From NCBI GenBank assembly GCA_052266715.1, contig JBQPRB010000005.1: a DNA stretch of 64,000 nt. One strand, given 5' to 3'. The position numbers and the translations under genes are program-made. Under the pieces are notes generated by a model that saw only the letters and a program-made list of their open reading frames with translations, was not told the origin of the DNA and did no database searches. Origin of the DNA: Jeotgalibaca sp052266715 (GTDB lineage Bacteria > Bacillota > Bacilli > Lactobacillales > Aerococcaceae). The number at the start of each line of letters is the position of its first letter. The stretch's first letter is position 1. Below are positions 52,920-61,174 of this stretch, piece after piece.

Positions 52920-53849
52920 ATGCCGATAAAAGTAATTGAAGGATTGCCGGTTCAAAAGCAGTTGCAGCTGGAAGGAGTCTATACCATTGAAGCGTCCCGG
53001 GCTATCAGCCAAGATATCAGACCGCTAAAGGTTTTAATACTCAATCTCATGCCGATAAAGGAAACAACTGAATTACAACTGTTGCGCTTGTTGGGGAATA
53101 CACCGCTTCAAATCGATGTGGATTTTCTGCACACTTCTTCGCACACGAGTGAGAATACACCGACTAGTCATTTACAGAAATATTATAAAACTTTTTCAGA
53201 AATACAGAATGATTTTTATGATGACTTAATCATTACGGGCGCACCCGTTGAACAATTGAAATTTACTGAAGTTGATTATCTGGCTGAACTGATTGAAGTG
53301 ATGAAGTGGGCCCGCAACCATGTTTATTCACGTTTGTATATTTGTTGGGGGGCACAATTCGCCCTCAACTTTTTATATGGTATAGAAAAGGAAACGTTGG
53401 GAGAAAAACTATTCGGGATTTTTCCCTATCAAACGCTTTTACCAGAACACCCATTTTTACGCGGATTCGATGAAACGTATAACGTGCCGCAATCCCGACA
53501 TACCAAAATTTTAACTGACGGAATTTCCGAACAAGCGGACTTACAAATCTTGACCGCCAATGAAACCTTTGGACCTGATATTCTCTGTTCGCGTGATCAA
53601 AGAGATCTGTTTGTTTTGGGGCATTTAGAATACGACCGGGATACATTGAAAAAAGAGTACGACCGTGATATCAGTCGGGGTTTATTAATCAAAATTCCAG
53701 AAAATTATTACCCGGATAATGATCCGGAGCGAACGCCACAAAATAATTGGAAGAGCCACGGGTACTTGCTCTATCAGAACTGGTTGAATGAAACGTATCA
53801 GAATACATTCTATGATTTGCGCGAACTACTACATTCAAAGGAGCAATGA
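52920..53849 (+). CDS. metA: homoserine O-acetyltransferase, MetA type
   Basis: 309 residues from ATG 52920 (AGGAT upstream; a GTG three codons earlier is too close to it). The catalytic cysteine is in CWGAQFALN (about 142) and the histidine in PQSRHT. The specificity position after TGAPV is glutamate (TGAPVEQLKF). MetA enzymes with Glu here use acetyl-CoA and those with Gly use succinyl-CoA, so O-acetylhomoserine is the predicted product. First gene of the met operon. Confidence 0.92.
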   Translation: MPIKVIEGLPVQKQLQLEGVYTIEASRAISQDIRPLKVLILNLMPIKETTELQLLRLLGNTPLQIDVDFLHTSSHTSENTPTSHLQKYYKTFSEIQNDFYDDLIITGAPVEQLKFTEVDYLAELIEVMKWARNHVYSRLYICWGAQFALNFLYGIEKETLGEKLFGIFPYQTLLPEHPFLRGFDETYNVPQSRHTKILTDGISEQADLQILTANETFGPDILCSRDQRDLFVLGHLEYDRDTLKKEYDRDISRGLLIKIPENYYPDNDPERTPQNNWKSHGYLLYQNWLNETYQNTFYDLRELLHSKEQ

Positions 53850-53851
53850 AC

Positions 53852-54946
53852 ATGACACATTTACACACTTATTTAGCCCAACTAGGAAATCGATGGGACA
53901 AAGAAACAGGGGCGATTAGTTTACCCATTCATTTATCAACGACATATGCTCATCCAGGGTTAGGGGCAAGCACCGGGTTTGATTATACACGCACGAAAAA
54001 CCCAACACGCTCTGTTCTGGAAGAAGGATTGGCAACTTTGGAAGGAGGAACTCATGCCATTGCAACCAGCTCAGGGATGAGTGCCATCCAACTTGTTTTT
54101 CAGCTGTTTGAAAGTGGCAGCCATTTTTTAGTTTCACGTGATTTATACGGAGGTTCATTCCGTTATTTCCAAGAACTGGAACGCCAGCAATTGGCTTATT
54201 TCCACTATTTCGAAACTGAAGAAGATTTAGCAGAAAAATTAACGGATCAAATAACAGCTGTTTATATCGAAACACCAACCAATCCATTGATGCAGGAAGT
54301 ATCCATCGAAAAGATAGCCACGTGGGCCAAAGAAGTTGGAGCTGTGATGGTTGTGGATAACACGCTTTTAACCCCAATCATTCAAAGACCGCTGGAACTG
54401 GGAGCTGATATCGTCGTCCATTCCGGCACCAAATATCTAGCGGGCCACAATGATATTTTAGCCGGTGTCGTTGTCACCAATAATCCAGAATTTGGCGAAC
54501 GCTTGGCCTGGATAGCCAATACAACAGGTCCCACTTTATCCCCTTTTGACTGTTGGCTCTTCATCCGAAGTTTAAAAACTTTGCCACTGCGTATTAAAAG
54601 GCAAGAAGAAACAACTAAAGAAATTGTGGCAGCTTTAGAAAGACATCCCCAGGTCAAAGAAGTTCTTTATCCGGGAAAAGGGGCGATGCTGAGTATTCGG
54701 TTGGCAGACGAGCAGAAAGTGGGGCCTTTTCTTGAAGCCCTTACGCTTTTCACCTATGCGGAAAGCTTGGGCGGTGTTGAAAGCTTGATTACCTATCCAA
54801 CTACTCAGACCCATGCAGACATTCCACAAGAATTACGTGAATCTTATGGCCTGACACCAGAACTATTGCGTTTATCGATTGGACTGGAGGATGCTCAGGA
54901 CTTAATTATGGACTTGAAAAACGCGCTGGGAGGTCACAATGGATAA
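53852..54946 (+). CDS. metI: cystathionine gamma-synthase / O-acetylhomoserine thiolyase family (MetI-like)
   Basis: 364 residues from ATG 53852 (AAGGAG 8 nt upstream). It is a Cys/Met metabolism PLP enzyme: YTRTKNPTRSVLEEGLATLEGG, ATSSGMSAIQL, VDNTLLTPI, and the PLP lysine in HSGTKYLAGHND (about 195). Context (metA before, a beta-C-S lyase after) favours cystathionine synthesis from O-acetylhomoserine and cysteine; direct sulfhydrylation is possible. Confidence 0.85.
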   Translation: MTHLHTYLAQLGNRWDKETGAISLPIHLSTTYAHPGLGASTGFDYTRTKNPTRSVLEEGLATLEGGTHAIATSSGMSAIQLVFQLFESGSHFLVSRDLYGGSFRYFQELERQQLAYFHYFETEEDLAEKLTDQITAVYIETPTNPLMQEVSIEKIATWAKEVGAVMVVDNTLLTPIIQRPLELGADIVVHSGTKYLAGHNDILAGVVVTNNPEFGERLAWIANTTGPTLSPFDCWLFIRSLKTLPLRIKRQEETTKEIVAALERHPQVKEVLYPGKGAMLSIRLADEQKVGPFLEALTLFTYAESLGGVESLITYPTTQTHADIPQELRESYGLTPELLRLSIGLEDAQDLIMDLKNALGGHNG

Positions 54947-56129
54947 ACAGACATTTATTGAAAAATACTACACAGATCGTTTCAATACCCGCTCATTAAA
55001 ATGGGATTTAGTCGGAAAACGATTCAAGGATGAAAATCTGTTGCCGTTATGGGTAGCGGACATGGACTTTAAGGTCAGCGATGCGATTACGCAAACGCTC
55101 CAGGAAAGAGTGGAACACGGTATTTACGGCTACAGTTTCACCGATGAAGCTTATTTCGATACGTTTAACAATTGGATGACCGACCATTTTAACTTTAGTT
55201 TAGAAAAAGATTGGATCCGTTACACAACTGGAATTGTCCAAGCTTTGAATCATTTTATTCATGCTTTCACGAAAGCAGACGATGCAATTTTGATTTTAAC
55301 TCCGGTTTATTATCCGTTTCATGATGCTGTGACGGATACGGGGAGAAAATTGGTCACATTGGGATTAGAAAATGAAGCTTGCCAATTCGATATCGATTTC
55401 GAAGCATTTGAAGAAGCAATCATTACTGACCAAGTGAAAATGTATATTCATTGTTCCCCCCATAATCCAGCAGGGCGGGTTTGGCTTGAAGAAGAACAAC
55501 AGCGTCTGTTTGAAATCTGTGAAAAATATGATGTCTTAATTATTTCTGACGAAATACATCAAGATTTCACTTTTGGCGGAGCTAAACATATCCCGAGTGC
55601 AATGGTTGCAAATGGTCGCTTCCGCAATCGAATCGTGACCGCAAATGCTGCTTCTAAGTCATTTAATCTGGCAGCCTTAACACATGCGCATATTATTATT
55701 CCCGATGAGAACCTGCGGAAAATATATGACGATTATGCAAATACCGTCATTAAGACAGAGTTGAATATTATGGGGGTACTGGCTACAGAAGCTGCTTATA
55801 AAGGTGGCCAAGCGTGGTTAGATACAGTAAAGTCCATAATTGAAGAGAACTATGACTGTGCTTTAAATAAACTGAAAAAGGAATTGCCTGAAGTGACTGT
55901 AGCACCTTTACAAGGGACTTATTTAATGTTCATGGATTTGAACCCGATTTTGAAAGGGATGTCTTCAAGAGAGTTCATGCAAAAGAAATGCGGTGTTGCG
56001 ATTGATTATGGGGAATGGTTCGGATCACAGTACGAGGGGTATATCCGCATCAATTTAGCAACCAAATTCGAACTGGTTAACCAGGCTATTGCGTCTATTA
56101 TTCGTGAGGCAAAGTTGTTGAAAAATTAA
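54939..56129 (+). CDS. patB: PatB/MalY-type cystathionine beta-lyase
   Basis: 396 residues. Fold type I aminotransferase family with LPLWVADMDF, YTTGIVQALNHFI, HNPAGRVW, SDEIHQDF and the PLP lysine in NAASKSFNLAAL (about 235). Members split cystathionine into homocysteine, pyruvate and ammonia. It overlaps metI by 8 nt and closes the operon. A methionine synthase is not in the window. Confidence 0.9.
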   Translation: MDKQTFIEKYYTDRFNTRSLKWDLVGKRFKDENLLPLWVADMDFKVSDAITQTLQERVEHGIYGYSFTDEAYFDTFNNWMTDHFNFSLEKDWIRYTTGIVQALNHFIHAFTKADDAILILTPVYYPFHDAVTDTGRKLVTLGLENEACQFDIDFEAFEEAIITDQVKMYIHCSPHNPAGRVWLEEEQQRLFEICEKYDVLIISDEIHQDFTFGGAKHIPSAMVANGRFRNRIVTANAASKSFNLAALTHAHIIIPDENLRKIYDDYANTVIKTELNIMGVLATEAAYKGGQAWLDTVKSIIEENYDCALNKLKKELPEVTVAPLQGTYLMFMDLNPILKGMSSREFMQKKCGVAIDYGEWFGSQYEGYIRINLATKFELVNQAIASIIREAKLLKN

Positions 56130-56176
56130 AATAATGATTTAAAATAGATGTTTTGAAAACGTTTGTAAAATAGGGC

Positions 56177-56205
56177 TTGCATTTATTTATCATTTTCTTT
56201 ATAAT
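56177..56205 (+). promoter_or_regulatory. cspA promoter and long 5' leader
   Basis: TTGCAT (56177-56182), 17-nt spacer, TATAAT (56200-56205), followed by an A/T-rich untranslated leader of about 118 nt up to the ATG. Long leaders of this kind are typical of cold-shock mRNAs, but I did not fold it. Confidence 0.75.
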
Positions 56206-56329
56206 TAAATTAGTAATTTGTAATTATAAAGTTAAGTTATTTTTTGAATTATCGTTATAAAACAAGAATAAATTTGAATTTATATGAACGGATTACCAGA
56301 AAACAAATTTTTTGGAGGTATTACATAAT

Positions 56330-56530
56330 ATGGAACAAGGTAAAGTAAAATGGTTTAACAGCGAAAAAGGATTCGGATTCATCGAAGTAGAAGGCGGAGA
56401 AGACGTATTCGTACATTTCTCAGCAATCCAAGGTGACGGATTCAAGTCTCTAGAAGAAGGTCAAGAAGTTGAATTCGACATTGTCGATGGAAACCGTGGA
56501 CCTCAAGCAGCTAACGTAATCAAACTATAA
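56330..56530 (+). CDS. cspA: cold shock protein
   Basis: 66 residues from ATG 56330 (TTGGAGG upstream). A single CSD with RNP1 KGFGFIEV and RNP2 VFVHFSAI. It binds single-stranded nucleic acid and melts mRNA structure at low temperature. Monocistronic. Confidence 0.98.
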   Translation: MEQGKVKWFNSEKGFGFIEVEGGEDVFVHFSAIQGDGFKSLEEGQEVEFDIVDGNRGPQAANVIKL

Positions 56531-56553
56531 TAGCAAGTTAAAACTATATAGTT

Positions 56554-56589
56554 AAACAGGCCGGGATTTCTCCCGGCCTGTTTTTTTTA
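56554..56589 (+). terminator. cspA terminator
   Basis: AACAGGCCGGGA / TCCCGGCCTGTT with a TTTC loop and eight T. Confidence 0.93.
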
Positions 56590-56596
56590 TAATAAT

Positions 56597-56618
56597 AGGC
56601 CGGGAGAAATCCCGGCCT
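56597..56618 (-). terminator. mirror-image terminator hairpin of the GlsB-like gene
   Basis: AGGCCGGGA-GAAA-TCCCGGCCT, the exact reverse complement of the stem-loop core 56558-56579. Read leftward it lies 25 nt after the GlsB-like stop, but the T-tract on that strand is weak. Confidence 0.7.
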
Positions 56619-56642
56619 TAGTACTGCTTAATAATTTCTTCC

Positions 56643-56894
56643 TCAACGTGACCGTGTGTTCCGTAACACTAACGATACAATAAAGATTAAAACGACTGCC
56701 CCAACTAAAGCTGGTACAATGTAGAAACCACCAATTTCAGGACCCCATTCTCCTAGTAGAGAAGTACCTAACCAAGAGCCCAAGAATCCAGCGATGATGT
56801 TACCAATGATACCGCCAGGGACGTCTTTACCCATGATTGCGCCTGCGATTGCACCTAGAACACCACCGACAATTAGAGACCAAATTAATCCCAT
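56643..56894 (-). CDS. GlsB/YeaQ/YmgE family stress membrane protein
   Basis: 83 residues. Three hydrophobic Gly-rich segments (about 3-22, 27-48, 55-77) with GGVLGAIAGAIMGK and GNIIAGFLGSWLG, the transglycosylase-associated family pattern. In enterococci GlsB is tied to envelope stress; no enzymatic activity is known. Single leftward gene with an AGGAGG ribosome site. Confidence 0.92.
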   Translation of the reverse strand: MGLIWSLIVGGVLGAIAGAIMGKDVPGGIIGNIIAGFLGSWLGTSLLGEWGPEIGGFYIVPALVGAVVLIFIVSLVLRNTRSR

Positions 56895-56986
56895 CTTTTA
56901 TTCCTCCTTAAAAAGAATGATTTGTATAGCTCTAACTCTTGCTATGGTTTTATTATAATAGATATATTCATTGAAACAAAACAATA

Positions 56987-57014
56987 ACCCCTATCCATAT
57001 CTGGATAGGGGTCA
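56987..57014 (-). terminator. telA terminator
   Basis: Perfect 11-bp ACCCCTATCCA / TGGATAGGGGT hairpin just after the leftward stop at 57018. Confidence 0.85.
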
Positions 57015-57017
57015 ATA

Positions 57018-58217
57018 TTAGTCGTATAGTTTTGATTCTTCTTTTTGCAATTCGAGTAGGTGGACGCGCAATTCGCCTTCCATAGCTGATAATTCGCGTT
57101 CGGCTTCTTGACGTTTAGAACGGCCTTCTTTTTGAATCTTGATGGTTTCTTGAAGGGTTTCAACCAAATCTTGCTGTGTTTTTTCCAACGTTTCGATATC
57201 AATCACGCCCCGTTCATTTTCCTTGGCGGTCTCAATAGCAGAAATTTTCAACATTTCTGAATTTTTCAGCATCAGATCGTTGGTTGTTTGAGAAACTTGT
57301 CGTTGAGCCGTAACAGCATCTTTTTGACGGAGTAGGGTCATGGCGATGGCGACTTGGTTCTTCCATAAAGGAATGGCGGTGTGAATGGATGCCTGGATTT
57401 TTTCAGCTAGCGCTTGGTTTGTATTTTGAATCAAACGAATTTGAGGTGCTTGCTGGATTGTCATTTGACGTGTCAGACGTAAGTCGTGCGTCCGTTTTTC
57501 CAAACGATCCATAAATTGATTCAAATCATTAACCGATTGCACATCCATCTGACTCTGTGTTCTCTCAGCAATCGCAATCGCTTCAGGAATCTTTATTGTT
57601 TTAAGCTCGTCCAGCTTCACTTCGCCCGCTGCAATATAGATGTTCAAGGCGTTGAAATAATCTTCATTCTTTTTGTAAAGTTGTTCCAACATGATATTGT
57701 CGTTCAACAAACCATTTTTCTCGCGGTCTAACTTGATGGCGATTTTATCGATTTGGGCCCCAATTTGTTGGTATTTAGCTGTCATTTCATAGACGCTCTG
57801 TTTAACTTTTCCAAACATTTTTCTGAAGATGTTATTATCCTCAGCCCGAAGATCAGAAGGGCTGGTTTCATTTAATTTGAACATCAATTCATTCAGGGAA
57901 TCACCGATTTCACCTGTGTCCTGATTTTGGACATGATCCAGCATAGAATTGGAAAAGTCACCCAGTTGTTTTTGAGCGGCTGCTCCATAGCTAATGATGG
58001 CAGACATGTTATTTTCATCGATTTGTGATGCCAAAGCTCGCGCTTGTTCCTGGCGTTCTGCAGGCAAACGTGAAATCAATTGGTTATTTTGAATCTCCTC
58101 CGCCAACTCCCCTTTATCAGGTTGGGTTGTGGCAGCATTGGCAAATGGATCGGCAAACGGGTTTGCCAGTAGGTCATCCAGTTCTTTATTTACGTCGGTT
58201 TTTTTTTCGTTATCCAA
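57018..58217 (-). CDS. telA: TelA/YaaN family toxic anion resistance protein
   Basis: 399 residues from TTG 58217 (AGGGGGT upstream). Long alpha-helical, coiled-coil-rich protein with family motifs NELMFKLNETSPSDL and IPLWKNQVAIAMTLLRQKDAV. It has no signal peptide. Known members are linked to tellurite and cell-envelope stress resistance; the mechanism is unclear. It follows xpaC by 11 nt, a widely conserved pair. Confidence 0.93.
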   Translation of the reverse strand: MDNEKKTDVNKELDDLLANPFADPFANAATTQPDKGELAEEIQNNQLISRLPAERQEQARALASQIDENNMSAIISYGAAAQKQLGDFSNSMLDHVQNQDTGEIGDSLNELMFKLNETSPSDLRAEDNNIFRKMFGKVKQSVYEMTAKYQQIGAQIDKIAIKLDREKNGLLNDNIMLEQLYKKNEDYFNALNIYIAAGEVKLDELKTIKIPEAIAIAERTQSQMDVQSVNDLNQFMDRLEKRTHDLRLTRQMTIQQAPQIRLIQNTNQALAEKIQASIHTAIPLWKNQVAIAMTLLRQKDAVTAQRQVSQTTNDLMLKNSEMLKISAIETAKENERGVIDIETLEKTQQDLVETLQETIKIQKEGRSKRQEAERELSAMEGELRVHLLELQKEESKLYD

Positions 58218-58228
58218 TTAAATACCCC

Positions 58229-58930
58229 CTATATCTCTGTGTCCGAAGGTTCTGTAACGGTTTTCTTATTATCATTATCACCCGATACACCCTGTTTCGC
58301 AAGTTCAATCTCGATTTCCATATTATCGATGTCATTCTCCATGAAATCTGTATAAGATTGCTGGATTTTTTGGCAGAGGGCATCTATGACTTTTGCACTG
58401 CTGTCCAGAGATTGATATGTTTCTTTTGTTTTGGTCACATGACTGTCAACTTCTACGTAATTATCCGTCAACTCTTTCAAGTTTGGTAATTGTGTATAAA
58501 GGAAGTTGTTCACGTCGTGTAAGCGTTGTGGTTGTTCCACAATATGTTTAAAGAAATCTTTCAGGATAGGCAACGTGTAGTTACGGTTCGTGATGGCTGT
58601 AAGTTTTGTACGGCTCTTAACATTTTCCTCAATATCATGGATGTTGTTACGTGCTGCATGCATCGTATTCCGGAATAGATTCATTTCATCCTTCGTAAGA
58701 CCTTGTTCCCGGTAGAATGCTTCTTTATCGCTGCTTACACGATTCAGGACCATATTTCCTTTTTGTCTTTTTCGATTTTTTTGATAGTAAATAATCGCCC
58801 CTAGTACCATTGTTAAAATAAGGGAAGTAACTAAATCGTAGCCTAACAAGAAATACATCAGTATTAACGCAATCAAGCAAATGGCGTTGGTAAAGGTGAA
58901 TTTCAGTACTTCTATTATGTTCTTCAGCAT
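58229..58930 (-). CDS. xpaC: XpaC family protein
   Basis: 233 residues. Two membrane helices near the N-terminus (about 13-30 and 32-50) precede a cytoplasmic helical domain (FYREQGLTKDEMNLFRNTMHAARNNI near 72). Matches the family named for hydrolysis of 5-bromo-4-chloroindolyl phosphate; the real role is unknown. An operon with telA; AGGAGGAAA precedes the ATG. Confidence 0.9.
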   Translation of the reverse strand: MLKNIIEVLKFTFTNAICLIALILMYFLLGYDLVTSLILTMVLGAIIYYQKNRKRQKGNMVLNRVSSDKEAFYREQGLTKDEMNLFRNTMHAARNNIHDIEENVKSRTKLTAITNRNYTLPILKDFFKHIVEQPQRLHDVNNFLYTQLPNLKELTDNYVEVDSHVTKTKETYQSLDSSAKVIDALCQKIQQSYTDFMENDIDNMEIEIELAKQGVSGDNDNKKTVTEPSDTEI

Positions 58931-59031
58931 TATATTTCCTCCTCATGAATTTACGATTTCATTTGTCTCTATTTTAGCATAATAGAAGAGGCGGCACCTA
59001 TCGGTCAAAAGGATGATTTTTGTTAACGTGG

Positions 59032-59061
59032 TTGTAATCTGTTAAATAAATGGTGTATCAT
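59032..59061 (+). promoter_or_regulatory. candidate promoter of the NUDIX operon
   Basis: TTGTAA (59032-59037), 18-nt spacer, TATCAT (59056-59061). A TTGTTA/TAAATA pair about 10 nt upstream is an alternative. Confidence 0.45.
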
Positions 59062-59094
59062 GATTGAAGAAGAATCAGGATAGGGGCTAATGAA

Positions 59095-59646
59095 ATGGAA
59101 TTTGAAGAAAAAACGCTGACTAAAGAAGTTATATTCGATGGTGTTCTGGTTCATTTGGAACGGCAAGATGTGGAATTGCCAAATGGTTCCACTTCCGTAC
59201 GAGAAATTATCCGGCATCCTGGCGCCGTGGCAATGATTCCTTTTACGAACGAAGGGAAAATGGTATTGGTGCGCCAATTCAGAAAGCCGTTGGACCGAAC
59301 CGTTGTGGAGATTCCCGCTGGGAAATTGGAAGTTTCGGACACAGATCCCTTGGAAGCTGCCAAACGTGAGTTGGAAGAAGAAACGCATTACCATGCTGAA
59401 AAATGGGAGGCGCTCGTAACGATGTACCCAACACCGGCTTATCTGGACGAAAAATTCACTATTTATCTGGCAGAGGATTTATCGATTGTGGAGAATCCAC
59501 GTCCATTGGATGAAGATGAATTTGTTGAGGTACTGGAATGCACTTATGAAGAAGCTTTGGCACTTCAAGCAAGCGGCGAAATTTGCGATTCCAAAACATT
59601 ATATGCGTTGTTGTATTGGCAACTACGCTTAAAGGAAATGGGTTAA
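59095..59646 (+). CDS. NUDIX hydrolase, ADP-ribose pyrophosphatase type
   Basis: 183 residues. The Nudix box runs GKLEVSDTDPLEAAKRELEEET (about 82-103) with the catalytic REL-EE glutamates; the fold start LVRQFRKPLDRTVVEIPAG is typical of NudF-like ADP-ribose pyrophosphatases. It hydrolyses ADP-ribose to AMP and ribose 5-phosphate. The small membrane gene begins 1 nt after its stop. Confidence 0.93.
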   Translation: MEFEEKTLTKEVIFDGVLVHLERQDVELPNGSTSVREIIRHPGAVAMIPFTNEGKMVLVRQFRKPLDRTVVEIPAGKLEVSDTDPLEAAKRELEEETHYHAEKWEALVTMYPTPAYLDEKFTIYLAEDLSIVENPRPLDEDEFVEVLECTYEEALALQASGEICDSKTLYALLYWQLRLKEMG

Positions 59647-59647
59647 C

Positions 59648-59842
59648 ATGACTGAAAAGAAACCAATTATTACTAGAAAAACGTATCAAAGTGCTAAAGA
59701 TGAATTAGATAAAGAAGTAGGAGCGGGCAAGCGTAGTTTTGAAAAAGAACAGGGTCGCAAGCTGGATACTTTTTATAACTGGGCCATTATTATCGTAGCA
59801 ATAGCGATTGTTCTGGTATTTGTTTTAGCATTTGTTATTTAA
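59648..59842 (+). CDS. small tail-anchored membrane protein of unknown function
   Basis: 64 residues. A charged N-terminal half (ITRKTYQSAKDELDKEV) precedes one C-terminal hydrophobic helix (about 44-64) ending at the stop, so the polar part should face the cytoplasm. I recognise no domain. It lies between the NUDIX gene (1-nt gap) and mtnN (17-nt gap) and is almost certainly co-translated with them. Confidence 0.8.
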   Translation: MTEKKPIITRKTYQSAKDELDKEVGAGKRSFEKEQGRKLDTFYNWAIIIVAIAIVLVFVLAFVI

Positions 59843-59859
59843 TGAAAAGAGGGTAAAAG

Positions 59860-60552
59860 ATGATAGGTATTATTGGCGCAATGGAAGAGGAAACGCGTGT
59901 CCTTTTAGCGCATATGACAGATCAAAAGGTTGAAAAGGTGCACCACCTAGAATATATCAGCGGTCTCGTTGATGGGCAAGCGGTGGTAATTGCACAGTCT
60001 GGAATTGGGAAAGTTAATTCTGCTTTAGCGACAGGATTCATGATTGATCGTTATCAACCGGAATTAATTATTAATACCGGTTCCGCTGGTGGCTTATTGC
60101 CTGGTTTGAAAGTAGGAGACGTATTGGTTGCCGATGAATTGGCTTATCACGATGTGGATGCTATGGCATTCGGTTACGTGAAAGGACAAGTTCCGCAGAT
60201 GCCGGCGACTTATCCAAGTGATGCCCGAGCTGTTGCCGGAATCATGGCGGCCGCCAATACAGTTGGTTTAACACCGCATCAAGGATTGATTGTTTCAAGC
60301 GATTCTTTTATAGCTGATAAAGTGGAAGTCGAACGTATTATTTCCGAGTTTCCGCAAGCGGGTGCAACTGAAATGGAAGGAGCTTCCATTGCTCAAGCTT
60401 GTCATGTAATGGGCGTGCCATTTGTGGTTGTCCGCTCAATTTCAGACAGTGCCGATGAGGAAGCATCTGTTACATTCGATGAATTTATTATCGAAGCAGG
60501 CAAAAAGTCAGCTGAATTAGTGTTGGCATTTATTCGAAATTATCAAAAATAA
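59860..60552 (+). CDS. mtnN: 5'-methylthioadenosine/S-adenosylhomocysteine nucleosidase
   Basis: 230 residues. IGAMEEE at the N-terminus, QSGIGKVNSA, INTGSAGGL, ATEMEGASIAQ with the ribose-binding glutamate, and SDSADEEA with the catalytic aspartate. It cleaves adenine from MTA and SAH, feeding methionine recycling and autoinducer-2 precursor formation. It links functionally to the met genes upstream. Confidence 0.96.
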   Translation: MIGIIGAMEEETRVLLAHMTDQKVEKVHHLEYISGLVDGQAVVIAQSGIGKVNSALATGFMIDRYQPELIINTGSAGGLLPGLKVGDVLVADELAYHDVDAMAFGYVKGQVPQMPATYPSDARAVAGIMAAANTVGLTPHQGLIVSSDSFIADKVEVERIISEFPQAGATEMEGASIAQACHVMGVPFVVVRSISDSADEEASVTFDEFIIEAGKKSAELVLAFIRNYQK

Positions 60553-60556
60553 CCAG

Positions 60557-60591
60557 AAACACCTTCGAAAAAGTATTTCGAAGGTGTTTTA
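60557..60591 (+). terminator. mtnN terminator
   Basis: 14-bp arms AAACACCTTCGAAA / TTTCGAAGGTGTTT with a TTTA tail. Confidence 0.9.
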
Positions 60592-60645
60592 TATTGTCTT
60601 GAATCTTCATAACAGTCTATTTGTTAGGCCTATTTTCCCCCTAGT

Positions 60646-60831
60646 GATTACTCAGAGTCATTTTTACGTTTGAGTAATCGCTATTGGGGGGAAAGTGATT
60701 ACTCAGAGTCATTTTTACGTTTGAGTAATCGCTATTGGGGGAAAGTGATTACTCAGAGTCGTTTTTCGGTTTGAGTAATCGCTTTTGGGAAGAGAGTGAT
60801 TACTCAAAGTAGAATTCCAATTTGAGTAATC
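60646..60831. repeat. four-unit tandem hairpin array
   Basis: Four units start at 60646, 60697, 60747 and 60798 (period 50-51). Each has the 9-bp arms GATTACTCA and TGAGTAATC separated by exactly 16 nt. The arms are identical in all four units, while the spacer of unit four shares little with the others. Units one and two are near identical, including the GGGGG linker. It lies between convergent genes. There are no cas genes, and the palindromic spacing is unlike CRISPR. Confidence 0.92.
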
Positions 60832-60849
60832 AGTTCTTGCTGAGTAGTA

Positions 60850-61173
60850 TCATAATTCCATCTGGTCAACCATGGAGTGCAACAGATCATGGGCGGATAC
60901 GATGTATTTGTTGTCTTTGGTTTCAATGGTCAATAACTTGTATTCGGTTAGACCATTTTCTAGACCTTTTTCTTCCAACTCATCCTGCTTTTCCTGAATC
61001 TCGTCTGGATCCATGAAGGGAAGAATCCAAACACTGAACTCATTCAAGACAAGCATGTCCTGTTTCCCGAATGAAGTGAACGAATCCGGGAAGGTCTTGG
61101 AAGGATCAAGGTGCAATTGCCAAGTCGAATCCACCAAGTCGGAAGGGCGCAAACCGGCTTCGTTTTCAACCAC
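60850..61173 (-). CDS. hypothetical protein, possibly a lipoprotein-like gene broken near its 5' end
   Basis: 107 residues from GTG 61173 with AAGGAG 5 nt upstream. Soluble, acidic, with aromatic and acidic motifs (SDLVDSTWQLHLD; DELEEKGLENGL). It has no domain I recognise. An overlapping upstream frame encodes a signal-like hydrophobic leader, so the annotated start may be the remnant of a longer secreted or lipoprotein gene split by a frameshift. The SD-backed GTG allows it to be intact. Confidence 0.55.
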   Translation of the reverse strand: MVENEAGLRPSDLVDSTWQLHLDPSKTFPDSFTSFGKQDMLVLNEFSVWILPFMDPDEIQEKQDELEEKGLENGLTEYKLLTIETKDNKYIVSAHDLLHSMVDQMEL

Positions 61174-61174
61174 A

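Noticed and set aside
53916..54377. 153-residue leftward frame opposite metI
   Set aside because: Antisense shadow of a clear PLP enzyme gene.
56153..56167. Catabolite-responsive (cre) site TTGAAAACGTTTGTA upstream of cspA
   Set aside because: One mismatch in a key position and no sugar-metabolism gene downstream; such matches occur by chance in A/T-rich DNA.
58025..58489. 154-residue rightward frame opposite telA-xpaC
   Set aside because: Antisense shadow crossing two well-supported genes; no recognisable domain.
60646..60831. CRISPR array
   Set aside because: The conserved part is an inverted pair inside each unit, linkers are near identical in units one and two, and there are no cas genes.
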